A stretch of 38,166 nt of DNA, from the NCBI GenBank assembly GCA_947496235.1, contig CANMCE010000023.1, positions 1-38,166 on the forward strand. The letters are read 5' to 3'. How positions within the stretch are numbered: the stretch's first letter is position 1; each line of letters begins with the position of its first letter. The translations under genes were made by a program, and so were the position numbers. The notes under the pieces are model-generated. The model was not told where the DNA came from and did not search any database. It worked only from the letters and a program-made list of their open reading frames with translations. This DNA comes from an uncultured Glaciecola sp. GTDB lineage: Bacteria; Pseudomonadota; Gammaproteobacteria; Enterobacterales; Alteromonadaceae. Of this stretch, positions 24,887-34,149 are shown piece by piece.

Positions 24887-26245
24887 ATGAAAAAAATGAT
24901 AAAAACTATTTTGACCACTGCATCTGTTGCTTTGGTAATGGGGTCTGCGGTAGCTCAAGAGCCTGCAAGCCTTGAAGAACTGTTGCAAAAGGTGCAACAA
25001 GATCGTATTTCAGAACGTAAAATCAACGAAGCAAGAGAACGTGAATTCTTAAGCGATCGTGCTGATAAGCAGGCGTTGTTGAGACAGGCGCAACAAGCCT
25101 TTACTGCTGAAGAAAATAGAGGCGAGAGACTAGCTGCTCAATTCGCAACCAATGAACAAGCTATCATTGATAAAGAAAATGAGTTAGAGCAAGCTTCTGG
25201 TACTTTAGGTGAGATGTTCGGTGTTGTTAGACAAGCGTCTGCAGATGCATATGGTAACATTTCTACTTCAATCGTAAGTGCAGAGTATCCTGGACGTGAC
25301 GAGTTCCTTGCTGAAATGTCAAATGAATCAAAAGGTCTTCCTAATATCAAAGAATTAGAAGAACTTTGGTTTGCACTTCAAAAAGAAATGACAGAGTCAG
25401 GTAAAGTGTCTCGTTTCCAAGCTGAAGTTGTTGACCTAGATGGTGGTACTTCAACACAAAACGTAGTGCGTATCGGTACGTTCAACTTAATCGGCGAAGA
25501 AGGTTACTTAATCTATAATGACGAGTCAGATAAAATTCAACCTTTAGGTCGTCAACCAGAAAGCTATCAAGTAGCATCTACACAAGATCTACGTGACGCA
25601 CAGAGCGGTTTCACGCCAACTTACGTAGACCCTTCTCGTGGCGCGATTCTTAACCTATTTAAGCAAAAAGCAACCTTGATGGAACGTTATCACGCGGGTG
25701 GTATCGTTGGTTACATCATTACTGTTATGTTGATAATCGGTTTGTTAATTGGTGTATTTAAACTTATCCAGTTAAGTGCTATGGCTGCTAAGATGAAGTC
25801 TCAGTTGAATAATATCGACAATCCATCTTCTAAAAATGCGCTTGGCCGTATCTTAACGGTATACCAAGAAAACAAAACTGCAGATACAGAGAGCTTAGAA
25901 CTTAAACTTGACGAAGCTATCCTTAAAGAACTTCCAACGGTAGAAGCTGGAATCAATATCATTAAGATTTTCTCAGCAATTGCTCCGTTACTAGGTCTAC
26001 TAGGTACAGTACTAGGTATGATTGCAACCTTCCAACAAATTACTTTGTTCGGTACAGGTGACCCTCGTATCATGGCAGGTTCAATCTCAATGGCACTTGT
26101 AACTACAGCTCAGGGTATCATAGCTGCACTACCACTAATTTTGGTACACAGCATTGTAGCTGCGCGTAGTAAGTCTATTGTTCATATTCTAGATGAACAA
26201 ACTGCTGGTATTATTGCAGAGCACGCAGAATCGGAGAAAGCATAA
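24887..26245 (+). CDS. ttpC: TtpC-like protein, ExbB family with periplasmic coiled coil
   Basis: A long relative of ExbB/TolQ/MotA. The 452-residue protein has a signal peptide (to AVAQ, about 24), a periplasmic coiled coil (about 25-110) and a globular periplasmic region (to about 265). A membrane helix (about 273-297, GYIITVMLIIGLLIGVFKLI) leads to a MotA/TolQ/ExbB channel domain with INIIKIFSAIAPLLGLLGTV and a last helix near AQGIIAALPLIL. In Vibrio the TonB2 system needs such a TtpC protein beside ExbB2, ExbD2 and TonB2. It has a good Shine-Dalgarno (cggagtaa) and ends 1 base before exbB. Confidence 0.88.
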   Translation: MKKMIKTILTTASVALVMGSAVAQEPASLEELLQKVQQDRISERKINEAREREFLSDRADKQALLRQAQQAFTAEENRGERLAAQFATNEQAIIDKENELEQASGTLGEMFGVVRQASADAYGNISTSIVSAEYPGRDEFLAEMSNESKGLPNIKELEELWFALQKEMTESGKVSRFQAEVVDLDGGTSTQNVVRIGTFNLIGEEGYLIYNDESDKIQPLGRQPESYQVASTQDLRDAQSGFTPTYVDPSRGAILNLFKQKATLMERYHAGGIVGYIITVMLIIGLLIGVFKLIQLSAMAAKMKSQLNNIDNPSSKNALGRILTVYQENKTADTESLELKLDEAILKELPTVEAGINIIKIFSAIAPLLGLLGTVLGMIATFQQITLFGTGDPRIMAGSISMALVTTAQGIIAALPLILVHSIVAARSKSIVHILDEQTAGIIAEHAESEKA

Positions 26246-26246
26246 T

Positions 26247-26774
26247 ATGATGACCCTAATTGGATTATGGGAATCTGTTAGGGAATTCATCGCTACTGGT
26301 GGCGACGTATTGTATTTCGTCGCCTTGGCGCTCTTTTTCATGTGGGCATTAATGATTGAGCGCTATTGGTATTTGACTTCTGTTTTTCCAACTGAGAAAA
26401 AACAAATTATCAGTGATTGGGAAAATAGAAACGATACTACCTCATGGTATGCAAAACGAATTCGCGATGCTTGGATTTCCAGAGCCTCTGATAAAATACA
26501 GGCTAGATTATTAATTATTAGAACTTTGGTTGCTATGTGTCCTCTAATAGGATTGTTAGGTACGGTAACAGGCATGATCAACGTGTTTGAGACAATGTCT
26601 ACACAAGGTACTGGTAACCCTAGATTGATGGCGGCAGGTATATCAATGGCTACTATTCCTACTATGGCAGGGATGGTTGCAGCATTATCAGGCATTTTCT
26701 TCAGTTCAAGAATTGAAGCTAAAGCTAAAATGCTGAAAGAGTCATTGATTGATAGCTTGCCACATCATCAGTAG
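26247..26774 (+). CDS. exbB2: ExbB2-type proton channel subunit
   Basis: An inner-membrane ExbB that with ExbD uses the proton gradient to drive TonB. ATG at 26247 follows a Shine-Dalgarno (ggagaaag) and gives 175 residues; more upstream starts would overlap ttpC without reason. Three membrane helices are seen: about 16-40, the pore helix LIGLLGTVTGMINVFETM (about 97-114) and TIPTMAGMVAALSGIFF (about 136-152). It is shorter than E. coli ExbB (244), as is usual for ExbB2. It lies between the TtpC-like gene and exbD. Confidence 0.9.
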   Translation: MMTLIGLWESVREFIATGGDVLYFVALALFFMWALMIERYWYLTSVFPTEKKQIISDWENRNDTTSWYAKRIRDAWISRASDKIQARLLIIRTLVAMCPLIGLLGTVTGMINVFETMSTQGTGNPRLMAAGISMATIPTMAGMVAALSGIFFSSRIEAKAKMLKESLIDSLPHHQ

Positions 26775-26782
26775 AGGTAGTT

Positions 26783-27181
26783 ATGGCTAGAAAAGTTAGA
26801 GAACCCGAAGAGGAAGCGCAGATTGATATGACGCCTATGCTTGACATAGTGTTTATCATGCTGATCTTCTTTATTGTAACTACTGTATTTGTAAAGCAAG
26901 CTGGTCAAGAAGTTTTAAAACCAGAAGGCGAAACTGCAGTTCAGTACAAAAAGGCGAACATTTTTATTGCGATTACTGAAGATGGTGATGTTTGGATGGA
27001 CAGACGTCAAATCTCAGCAGAAGCAGTTCGTGCTAATTTAGAAAAACTGTTACTTGAGCAACCAACTGAGGTTGTATTTATACAAGCAGACGAAAAAGCC
27101 AAACATGGCCTTGTAATCGAGGTGATGGATCAGGTGAAAGCTGCTGGTATTGATCGAGTAGCCGTGGCAGTGAGGGAGTAA
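26783..27181 (+). CDS. exbD2: ExbD2-type proton channel subunit
   Basis: The 132-residue protein has a short cytoplasmic N-terminus, one membrane helix (about 17-39) and a periplasmic domain. The helix begins IDMTPMLDIVFIMLIFFIV, in which the Asp (residue 22) corresponds to the essential proton-carrying Asp25 of E. coli ExbD. It couples proton flow to TonB movement. It lies 8 bases after exbB2 and 2 bases before tonB2, with a Shine-Dalgarno agaggta. Confidence 0.94.
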   Translation: MARKVREPEEEAQIDMTPMLDIVFIMLIFFIVTTVFVKQAGQEVLKPEGETAVQYKKANIFIAITEDGDVWMDRRQISAEAVRANLEKLLLEQPTEVVFIQADEKAKHGLVIEVMDQVKAAGIDRVAVAVRE

Positions 27182-27183
27182 TA

Positions 27184-27798
27184 ATGTTAAGACTAATCAT
27201 TTCCATTATTCTTGGTGCTGCTGTTGCTTTTGCATTGTTTGTTGTAATGGCAAAACTAGTTGAAAATACTGGTGAGCCGGCAAAAGCGGTAGAGCCACCT
27301 CCGGTAATTGATATCGTGATGCAAGAGCCTGACGATACGACTCAAACGCGTGTGCGTCAGCCGCCACCTCCACCACCTCCGCCAGCTGAGCCACCTAAGG
27401 TTGAATTGGTAGAACCAGAAGCAGCAGAGCCTGACGCTTCTGGGTTCAGTCTATCAATTCCAGGTGTGGATACAGGTGGAGTAGGTGTTAATATTTCTGG
27501 ATTTGGTGGTCAAATTAAAGATGGTGATGCTACACCAATCTTTAGACAAGACCCTAAATATCCACCAGAAGCCGCCCGTGATGGTAAAGAAGGTTGGGTT
27601 TTACTTTCTTTCACTATTAACGAGATTGGCGGTGTTGAAGATGTTGAAGTTATCGACGCTGAACCAAAACGTATATTTGACCGTGAAGCCAAACGCGCAC
27701 TGCGCAAGTGGCGTTACAATCCAAAATATGTCGATGGTGTAGCAGTTAGACAACCTGGTCTTCAAGTGCAACTAGACTTTACTTTAGGTGACAATTAA
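27184..27798 (+). CDS. tonB2: TonB2-type energy transducer
   Basis: The 204-residue protein has an N-terminal membrane anchor (about 4-25), a periplasmic proline-rich stretch (RQPPPPPPPPAEPPKVE, about 58-74), and a TonB C-terminal domain (about 120-202; PIFRQDPKYPPEAARDGKEG, GWVLLSFTINEIGGVEDV, RALRKWRYNPK). Short TonBs of this type replace the long Pro/Lys linker of E. coli TonB. It transmits proton-motive energy to outer-membrane receptors, for example the thiamine-operon receptor at 31811. It lies 2 bases after exbD2 and 2 before the TPR gene. Confidence 0.94.
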   Translation: MLRLIISIILGAAVAFALFVVMAKLVENTGEPAKAVEPPPVIDIVMQEPDDTTQTRVRQPPPPPPPPAEPPKVELVEPEAAEPDASGFSLSIPGVDTGGVGVNISGFGGQIKDGDATPIFRQDPKYPPEAARDGKEGWVLLSFTINEIGGVEDVEVIDAEPKRIFDREAKRALRKWRYNPKYVDGVAVRQPGLQVQLDFTLGDN

Positions 27799-27800
27799 TT

Positions 27801-29057
27801 ATGAAATCATTTAAAAAAGTATTTATTGCATGTTCTGTATTATCTGTTTCAAGTTTTTCTGCAGTGGTTTCTGCACAAGAGCCTGCAATTGCTTGTCCTG
27901 GATATCAAGCGCCTAAAACTGTTTTACTTGGTGAAAGAGTTGGCAAAAAGCTCACAAATGCTTTTGACGCTTATAACGAAGATAGAATAGAAGAAGCGAT
28001 TCAAATCCTAAGAGATGCAGACCCAAAAGAAGATTTTGATAAAGCTTCAGTTGACCGTTTCCTAGGGCAGCTTTTGTTATCCATGGATGACAAAGAGAAA
28101 GATGCCTATGATCTTTTCGTTGGTGCTACAAAAAATAAAGTGCTTAACGACAAAGACCATGCAGAATTGTTAGAGCTTAACGGTCATTTAGCGTTAGCAC
28201 TAGAGCAATACGCAGATGCTATTGACTGGTATAACAAATGGATGGACTTCACTTGTAAGGAAAGTGAAAAGGTTTGGGTGCGTATCGCTCAAGCTTACAA
28301 CGAACTTAAGCAATATAGTAAGGTAGTTTCACCTGCTGATAAGGCCATTGCTTTACAAGAAGAACCCAATAAAAATCCATACATTCTAAAACTTAATGCG
28401 TTTATTGAGACCAAAGAGTTTTTAAAAGCCGTTAAGGTTGCGGAAACACTTGTACAATTATTCCCTACAGACCGTTTATGGTGGTCACAATTGGGCATGA
28501 TGTACATGATGGTTGAAGACTATCCTAAAGCTTTAGAAACTTTCTCAGCGGCTCATCGCGCTGGATATTTAACGAAAAAGAACGAATTTAAAGCTCTTTA
28601 TCAGTTATATGCTCAGTTAGACGCGCCAATGCAAGCAGCTAGAATTTTCCAAAAATATTTGGATTCAGGTGTATTTGATCAAACTGCTGACGAATATGCT
28701 GCATTAGCAAATGTTTATCACCAAGCTAAAGAATTCAAATTAGCAGCACAATTTTACGGTAAGGCAGCTCAAACTGACCCTGATCCGGATTATTATAAAA
28801 AACAAGGTAACTTGTTATTGAGTGCTGAGGACTATCGTGGCGCAGTTAATGCTTTGAAAAAGGCTATAGATGCTGGAGTTGATGATCCTGAAAGGGTACA
28901 TTTTGCTCTCATGCAAGCTAATTATTATGCGGGTAATTACAGAGAAGCTCATAGCAGCGCTGTTGAGGCTCGTAAAGATAATAGTCTTCGTAGAAACGTT
29001 AACGCGTGGATTGCTCTAATTAAAAATAAAGCCAAAAATAGGGGTATATCTATCTAA
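27801..29057 (+). CDS. TPR-repeat periplasmic protein of the TonB2-type operon
   Basis: The 418-residue protein has a signal peptide (ending VVSAQ, about 26) and helical TPR-like repeats through most of its length. Examples are HAELLELNGHLALALEQYADAIDWYNKWM, DEYAALANVYHQAKEFKLAAQFY and YKKQGNLLLSAEDYRGAVNALKKAI. A Cys pair (CPGY near the start, FTCKES near residue 150) may form a disulfide. Such TPR proteins end TtpC-type operons in marine gammaproteobacteria, but their exact role is unknown; they may help TonB or receptor assembly in the periplasm. A terminator follows. Confidence 0.85.
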   Translation: MKSFKKVFIACSVLSVSSFSAVVSAQEPAIACPGYQAPKTVLLGERVGKKLTNAFDAYNEDRIEEAIQILRDADPKEDFDKASVDRFLGQLLLSMDDKEKDAYDLFVGATKNKVLNDKDHAELLELNGHLALALEQYADAIDWYNKWMDFTCKESEKVWVRIAQAYNELKQYSKVVSPADKAIALQEEPNKNPYILKLNAFIETKEFLKAVKVAETLVQLFPTDRLWWSQLGMMYMMVEDYPKALETFSAAHRAGYLTKKNEFKALYQLYAQLDAPMQAARIFQKYLDSGVFDQTADEYAALANVYHQAKEFKLAAQFYGKAAQTDPDPDYYKKQGNLLLSAEDYRGAVNALKKAIDAGVDDPERVHFALMQANYYAGNYREAHSSAVEARKDNSLRRNVNAWIALIKNKAKNRGISI

Positions 29058-29080
29058 GCGCTTTGTTAAATTAGCATTTT

Positions 29081-29109
29081 AAAACCCGCCTAAAATGGCG
29101 GGTTTTTTT
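29081..29109. terminator. Terminator between the TonB2-type operon and tmcA
   Basis: The perfect 10-bp stem aaaacccgcc/ggcgggtttt with a 6-base loop has seven T on the + strand and an A-rich left side. It can therefore terminate both converging transcripts. Confidence 0.9.
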
Positions 29110-29125
29110 ATTGTTAATCTACAGG

Positions 29126-31087
29126 TTAAATTATTGAATGAATCAAGAAACGAATTTGTTCTTCTAGCTGAATTCTCACTTCTTTATGTATCCCTTTTGC
29201 TTGCCATTGCTTAATAAGTGTTTGGAGCTCTGTACTAGACTGTTTAATAGCAATATTAAAGACGATTGAAATGACTTTGTTTAAGCTTATCTTTTGATTT
29301 AAGAAAAGGTGCAGCTTTTTATGGCTGTATTCATATAGGTCTTGAAAGTTCGGGGTTTCTTCGAAGTTCGCTAAGAGAGCATGATGTTTATTATTGAGAC
29401 TAGAATACTGTTTAAAATAGTCTAGATCTAACAAAAGCTGAGCTAATAGCGCTTGTTTTTGGGGCAAATGTTGTAATGCGCTGGCAGCGATGTAAAAACA
29501 GCTAAAGGTGCCACTAGCACTATCAATCTTTTGTCCAACTTTTATTAAAGCAAAATCATTTTTTTGCCAAAAATTGTGTAAACGATCAGTGAACCCAAAA
29601 TTTGTACAGAGTATTGAATTAGATTGTTCAGTTGTAGCTCTCACATAATCTAATAACTTGCTTCCAATCCCAAGACCTTGTAGTTCTGGTTGAATTGCAA
29701 TTCTTAACACACGAAAGAATTTCAGGTGACAAATTGAGGGTTCATTTATATGTAAAGCTAAATTTTGGGTAAACAAATGCCCTTTTAATCTGCGATTTCC
29801 TAGTGCAATTTGAGTTGCTAGAGCTTGTTCTATTTCCATGCTTTCATCAATCAGAATGCAGACACCTAATATTGAATCTCTCTTGCTATCTAGGCTGGCC
29901 ATAATATGGTAGCTATCATCATCAAATATCCTCTGAATATCATTTGGACTTGTCTGATAATGAGCGTTAATTAACAGTGAAACTAATTGTTGATATAAGG
30001 AAACTGACGCCAATACATCCGCTTTGTTAAGCGAAATGAAAGTAAAATCAGAAGTTTGCACCTTTACATGACTGCGCAAATTAGTATTCACGGGAAACAA
30101 TAACTGATTAACCCATTGTTCCAAAGGGTCGTCGATGTACCATCTAAAAGGTGTGTTTAATTCATATATTTTTATATTAGTTATGGATGGAATTAGCCGA
30201 TTAATTAGACCTCGACCTGTCCCTTCATAGCCATGGGAAGTACCAGCAAAAATGATGGTTTTATATAGTTTTAGATACTGACTGATCAACACTGGTGAAA
30301 TGCTTGCTATTTCATCAATAAATAAAATATCCGTTTTCGGATTGAGTGCAGCCATATCTGCAGCCGCAAAAGAAGCTAATCTACCAATTTCAGGGGCAAG
30401 TTCGGCGATAAATTTATCGATTACATGACAGTTTGAGCGACCCATTGAGGTATAGGTAATGGGTATACTTTTTTCTAAAAAAGACGTAATTAGCTCAGCA
30501 AGTAAGGTGGATTTTCCTCTGCCTCTTTCTCCTAAAACCGCATGGATCTGCACGTTTTCAAGACTAGAATCTATCTCTTTTATTACACATGTTTGATGTT
30601 CGCTAAGCAGCTCTTCTCTTGTCGATGAATCATCATATTGTTGGATATTTAACGATGCTTTGATATCGATTAATTGAGCAGAAAACCAGCTAGTATTTGG
30701 TTGCTGTCGTGCGGTATCTAATAGATGACGTAAAAATTGCGAATCTATGGATGCGAGTGCTGGGACTAGTAGAACAAATCTGCCTGGGCTTTTAAGTAAA
30801 CCTAAAGCAGCAAAAAATTGTGATGCATCAAAATCATTGGTCGCATCAAACAATAGATAATCAAATTCTTGGCCTAAATAGGCATTGATATTTTTGGCTG
30901 TGACTGTTTGGAAATTTTCATAGACGGTCTTAGTAACTACAAGCACGTTTTTCTGTTGCAACAAGGGGAGCTGCTTTGAATGAGTGAATACCGTTTGCAA
31001 CCCTTCAACTACGGCAAAATCACGATGGTCACCTTCATTTAATGGTGCTTGTAACCAAGTCAAGAATGATGTCATTTCATAGTTCAT
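29126..31087 (-). CDS. tmcA: tRNA(Met) cytidine acetyltransferase TmcA
   Basis: This enzyme acetylates C34 of elongator tRNA-Met using acetyl-CoA and ATP, which keeps it from reading Ile codons. The 653-residue protein (E. coli: 671) has an N-terminal DUF1726 region, then an RNA-helicase-like ATPase with Walker A GERGRGKST (about 187-195) and Walker B DILFIDEIASI (about 253-263). A GNAT acetyltransferase domain follows (about 385-530; FRVLRIAIQPELQGLGIGSKL), and a helical tail ends the protein. All domains are in order. It is transcribed divergently from the thioesterase gene. Confidence 0.93.
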   Translation of the reverse strand: MNYEMTSFLTWLQAPLNEGDHRDFAVVEGLQTVFTHSKQLPLLQQKNVLVVTKTVYENFQTVTAKNINAYLGQEFDYLLFDATNDFDASQFFAALGLLKSPGRFVLLVPALASIDSQFLRHLLDTARQQPNTSWFSAQLIDIKASLNIQQYDDSSTREELLSEHQTCVIKEIDSSLENVQIHAVLGERGRGKSTLLAELITSFLEKSIPITYTSMGRSNCHVIDKFIAELAPEIGRLASFAAADMAALNPKTDILFIDEIASISPVLISQYLKLYKTIIFAGTSHGYEGTGRGLINRLIPSITNIKIYELNTPFRWYIDDPLEQWVNQLLFPVNTNLRSHVKVQTSDFTFISLNKADVLASVSLYQQLVSLLINAHYQTSPNDIQRIFDDDSYHIMASLDSKRDSILGVCILIDESMEIEQALATQIALGNRRLKGHLFTQNLALHINEPSICHLKFFRVLRIAIQPELQGLGIGSKLLDYVRATTEQSNSILCTNFGFTDRLHNFWQKNDFALIKVGQKIDSASGTFSCFYIAASALQHLPQKQALLAQLLLDLDYFKQYSSLNNKHHALLANFEETPNFQDLYEYSHKKLHLFLNQKISLNKVISIVFNIAIKQSSTELQTLIKQWQAKGIHKEVRIQLEEQIRFLIHSII

Positions 31088-31171
31088 CTAAAGGCTCATG
31101 CTCTAATACTTTGCTTGGTGTTGTTATAAAAGGGTATTATCTCAATATTCTACAAGGAATTTAAAAAGTTT

Positions 31172-31603
31172 ATGCGATTTTTATCAAGACGATTAGTAAT
31201 GCCAAGTGATTTAAACTACGCCAATTCATTATTCGGCGGTAGAGCTTTGGAGTGGATTGACGAAGAAGCTGCTATCTATGCTATAAGTCAACTTGAAACC
31301 AACTGTTTAGTCACTAAACACATTGGCGAGATTAGTTTTGAATCACCTGCAGTGGCTGGTGATATAGTTGAGTTTGGGTTGGAAACTAAGCGGGTAGGGA
31401 GCTCTTCTATCACAGTAACCTGTCTAGTGCGCAATAAAGCGACAAAATCTACCATCTGTTTAGCTGACGACATTGTATTTGTGGCACTTGACCCTAATAC
31501 TCGCAAGCCGAAACCTCATGGTAAAACCTTAGAGATCATTCATCAGCAGAATAAACAAGAAATTGAAAATTTATTTAAAAATAAAGACGCTCTAATACTT
31601 TAA
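31172..31603 (+). CDS. YciA-like acyl-CoA thioesterase
   Basis: This hot-dog-fold enzyme hydrolyses acyl-CoA thioesters. The 143-residue protein has the family N-terminus MRFLSRRLVMPSDLNYANSLFGGRALEWIDEEAA, including the conserved N-(x)5-GG and the catalytic Asp/Glu of YciA-type acyl-CoA hydrolases. It also has CLVTKHIGEISFESPAVAGDIVEF and the VGSSSITVTCLVRN strand. Length is close to E. coli YciA (132). The substrate cannot be told. A good Shine-Dalgarno (aaggaa) lies upstream. Confidence 0.85.
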   Translation: MRFLSRRLVMPSDLNYANSLFGGRALEWIDEEAAIYAISQLETNCLVTKHIGEISFESPAVAGDIVEFGLETKRVGSSSITVTCLVRNKATKSTICLADDIVFVALDPNTRKPKPHGKTLEIIHQQNKQEIENLFKNKDALIL

Positions 31604-31665
31604 TTGGGATAAACACCCTGTTAAGATTGTGTCCGTTGTCATTATTCAAGTAATTTCAACAAATA

Positions 31666-31752
31666 AACCAAGGGGTGCAGCCTAAGGCTGCTGAGATTCA
31701 AATTGAAAACCCTTATTCACCTGATCCGGTTAGTACCGGCGTAGGAATGGTT
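31666..31752 (+). ncRNA. TPP riboswitch (THI element)
   Basis: The THI-box blocks are clear: P1 aacca/tggtt closing 31666-31752, ggggtgc, gctgaga (the part that recognises the pyrimidine of TPP), accctt, and cacctgatccggttagtacc-ggcgtagg (pyrophosphate side). It lies ahead of the thiamine uptake operon. With the downstream hairpin at 31784-31808 it probably represses translation when TPP is plentiful. Confidence 0.95.
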
Positions 31753-31783
31753 AACTAAAATTTCCAACACCTGCCGCAGAACC

Positions 31784-31808
31784 GGATCTTTTCGAACAGA
31801 AAGGATCC
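31784..31808 (+). promoter_or_regulatory. Shine-Dalgarno sequestering hairpin of the TPP riboswitch
   Basis: ggatctttt (31784-31792) pairs over 9 bp (one G-U) with aaaggatcc (31800-31808), loop cgaacag. The right arm contains the ribosome-binding site aagga, 6 bases before the ATG at 31811. The competing anti-sequestor is gatccggt (31723-31730) inside the aptamer, exactly complementary over 8 bases to accggatc (31781-31788). Confidence 0.8.
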
Positions 31809-31810
31809 AA

Positions 31811-33883
31811 ATGAAACACAGTTTAGTTTTAACAAGTATTTTTACCTTATTCACACCTTCGCTGTTATCCGCACAGGAAGACTCATCAACGTCTGACTTG
31901 GAACGCATTACAGTAACTGCAGATCTCATGCATCGAGATTTATCGCAATTGCCTGGTTCAGCGATAGTTCTTGATGAGCTAGCTATTCAAAAACTAGAAG
32001 CCCGTCATTTACAAGATCTAATTCCCGCGCTGCCCAATGTAAATTTTAGCGCAGGGGCCACTCGTGGAAAATTTATTCAAATTCGTGGTATTGGCGAACG
32101 TAGCCAGTTTTCAGAGCCTACAAACCCATCAGTTGGACTCTTGTTGGACGATATCGATATTTCTGGATTAGGTGCTTTGGCCACTGTATTTGACATACAG
32201 CAAGTCGAATTACTTTCGGGGCCGCAATCTGTTGCATCTGGCATAAATAGCTTGGCAGGGATTATAAAGTTGGTGAGTCAGCCCGCTTCACTTTCTTCAT
32301 CAAGTCGATTTGCTGCAAGTTACGCGGAGTACGGTGAGAAGCAAATTGGGTTTGCTCACGGCATAAGCATAACGGAAGAAGCAAATTTACGCCTCAGTGC
32401 CCAACAAACTAGCTCTGACGGCTTTGTGACGAACGATTACCTAAATCGGGATGATACTAATGGTATCGACGAATTAACGGCCAGTGTGTTTTTGAATTAT
32501 CAACTTGGAGAGCAGGCTAAAATCGATCTCCGCTACTACCGTTTTGACATTGACAATGGGTATGATGCATTTTCTTTAGATAACGATAATCACACCTTGT
32601 CAGATGAACCCGGTTTTGACCGCGCTGATGCTCATGCTATGAGTTTGAAATATACTGGCGATTATGAGAATTTTAGTGTGCAGACAAAGGTTAGCTATCT
32701 TACCAGTGAGTTTGACTATGGTTATGATGAAGACTGGACGTACACTGGATTTCATCCATGGGGCTATACCTCATTTGATCGTTATTTACGTGATGTAGAA
32801 AGGACTTCGGCTGAAGTTAAATTAGGTTCGGTTACAGCAACTGATATTCCTTGGTTAGTGGGTGTGAATTATACTGACACAGAGGAAGACTTATTAAGAG
32901 AATACACATACAACGAGGGTGACTTCACAAGCTTTTATGCACCTGAATCGGCTTCAATTTTTGGCCAATACGGATGGTCGCTAACGGATGACCTAAGAAT
33001 CAATACGGCGGCAAGAGTTGAATTATTTGATGCGGATTATGTCGATAGTGATGGTTTTAGTGAGTCAATTGACGATACCTTAGTAGCAGCGTCCGCTTCA
33101 TTAGAATATCAGTTATCAAAGGCACTCATTTACACAACCATAGCACGAGGCTATAAAGCTGGCGGGTTTAATATTGACCAAAGATTAACGGGTAGCAATC
33201 GCACTTTTGCGCCTGAATTTAATTGGAGTGCAGAATTTGGTGTCAAAGGACAGGCGCTTGATGGACTCGCTGACATTGCGGTGAGTGTGTTTTATATGCG
33301 TAGAAAAGATGCCCAAGTTAATGATTTCGCGACTTTCGAAACTGTTACTGATGAGGGAACTGTTATTACGTCGTTTGCAGATGCAATACGCAATACAGAT
33401 ACTGGGATAAATAAAGGAATTGAAGTAGTAAGCCAATTTTTCGTTAAGGATAATTGGACTTTGCAGGCGAATCTTGGTCTTCTAAGAGCAACCTTCGGCG
33501 ATTACAATTTACTAAACGGTGATTTCGTACCTAAGCAGGATCAAGCTCAAGCACCCACTTACACTTTATATCTTTCGTCAAATTATGAATTAAATGAAAA
33601 TCTAGTTTGGTTTATAGGTCTGGACGCAAAAGACGAATATCGTTTTTCAGATGGCCATAACGAAAAAGCTCCATTTACCTTGGTGGTGAATTCACATCTT
33701 AGCTACCAAATAGGTAAAAATGTTCTAAGCCTATGGGTTAAAAATTTATTCGATAGAACTGTGTACACCAGAGGTTTTGGCGGCTTTAGTAATGATCCCA
33801 GAGATGAATATGCATTTGAAGAGCCGTATTTTCAATTTGGACAACCGCGCCAAATCGGCGTCAGTTATCAATACCAATTTTAA
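31811..33883 (+). CDS. TonB-dependent outer-membrane receptor, probably for thiamine
   Basis: The 690-residue protein has a signal peptide (ending SLLSAQ, about 22), a TonB box (ERITVTA, about 30-36), a plug domain (about 40-155; LPGSAIVLDELAIQKL, IQIRGIGERSQF, IQQVELLSGPQSV), and a 22-strand-type beta barrel ending in an aromatic strand, QIGVSYQYQF. The substrate is inferred from its TPP riboswitch and from the thiamine-binding, PnuT and kinase genes that follow, not from the barrel sequence. Homologues with riboswitch control are known as predicted thiamine receptors. Energy would come from a TonB system such as the one at 24887-27798. Confidence 0.88.
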   Translation: MKHSLVLTSIFTLFTPSLLSAQEDSSTSDLERITVTADLMHRDLSQLPGSAIVLDELAIQKLEARHLQDLIPALPNVNFSAGATRGKFIQIRGIGERSQFSEPTNPSVGLLLDDIDISGLGALATVFDIQQVELLSGPQSVASGINSLAGIIKLVSQPASLSSSSRFAASYAEYGEKQIGFAHGISITEEANLRLSAQQTSSDGFVTNDYLNRDDTNGIDELTASVFLNYQLGEQAKIDLRYYRFDIDNGYDAFSLDNDNHTLSDEPGFDRADAHAMSLKYTGDYENFSVQTKVSYLTSEFDYGYDEDWTYTGFHPWGYTSFDRYLRDVERTSAEVKLGSVTATDIPWLVGVNYTDTEEDLLREYTYNEGDFTSFYAPESASIFGQYGWSLTDDLRINTAARVELFDADYVDSDGFSESIDDTLVAASASLEYQLSKALIYTTIARGYKAGGFNIDQRLTGSNRTFAPEFNWSAEFGVKGQALDGLADIAVSVFYMRRKDAQVNDFATFETVTDEGTVITSFADAIRNTDTGINKGIEVVSQFFVKDNWTLQANLGLLRATFGDYNLLNGDFVPKQDQAQAPTYTLYLSSNYELNENLVWFIGLDAKDEYRFSDGHNEKAPFTLVVNSHLSYQIGKNVLSLWVKNLFDRTVYTRGFGGFSNDPRDEYAFEEPYFQFGQPRQIGVSYQYQF

Positions 33884-33893
33884 GGGGTAACCA

Positions 33894-34148
33894 ATGAAAC
33901 TAGCAGTAGAAATTACCTTGTATCCTTTAGATGAAAAATACGTCTCTTTTATCAAAGATTTTATTGATCGTCTAAATCAAAATGAAAACTTACTTGTAAA
34001 AACAACAGCTACTTGCACCCTAGTCGTTGGTGAATATGATTATCTTATGCAAGTATTGCAAAATGAATTTAAAACCACTTTTGAAGCAGTTGGTCAGGCA
34101 GCTTTTGTCTGTAAGTTTTTAAACGCGACTAATATGGATTTGGGTTAG
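33894..34148 (+). CDS. YkoF/MTH1187-like thiamine-binding protein
   Basis: The 84-residue protein is one ferredoxin-like beta-alpha-beta domain: MKLAVEITLYPLDEKYVSFIKDFIDRLNQ, then KTTATCTLVVGEYDYLMQVLQ. This is the pattern of the thiamine/HMP-binding YkoF family. YkoF of Bacillus has two such domains; single-domain forms dimerise. It has no signal peptide, so it is cytoplasmic. It lies 10 bases after the receptor with the Shine-Dalgarno aaggggt and 1 base before pnuT. A role as a cytoplasmic thiamine or hydroxymethylpyrimidine carrier, or as a regulator of uptake, is inferred. Confidence 0.8.
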   Translation: MKLAVEITLYPLDEKYVSFIKDFIDRLNQNENLLVKTTATCTLVVGEYDYLMQVLQNEFKTTFEAVGQAAFVCKFLNATNMDLG

Positions 34149-34149
34149 T

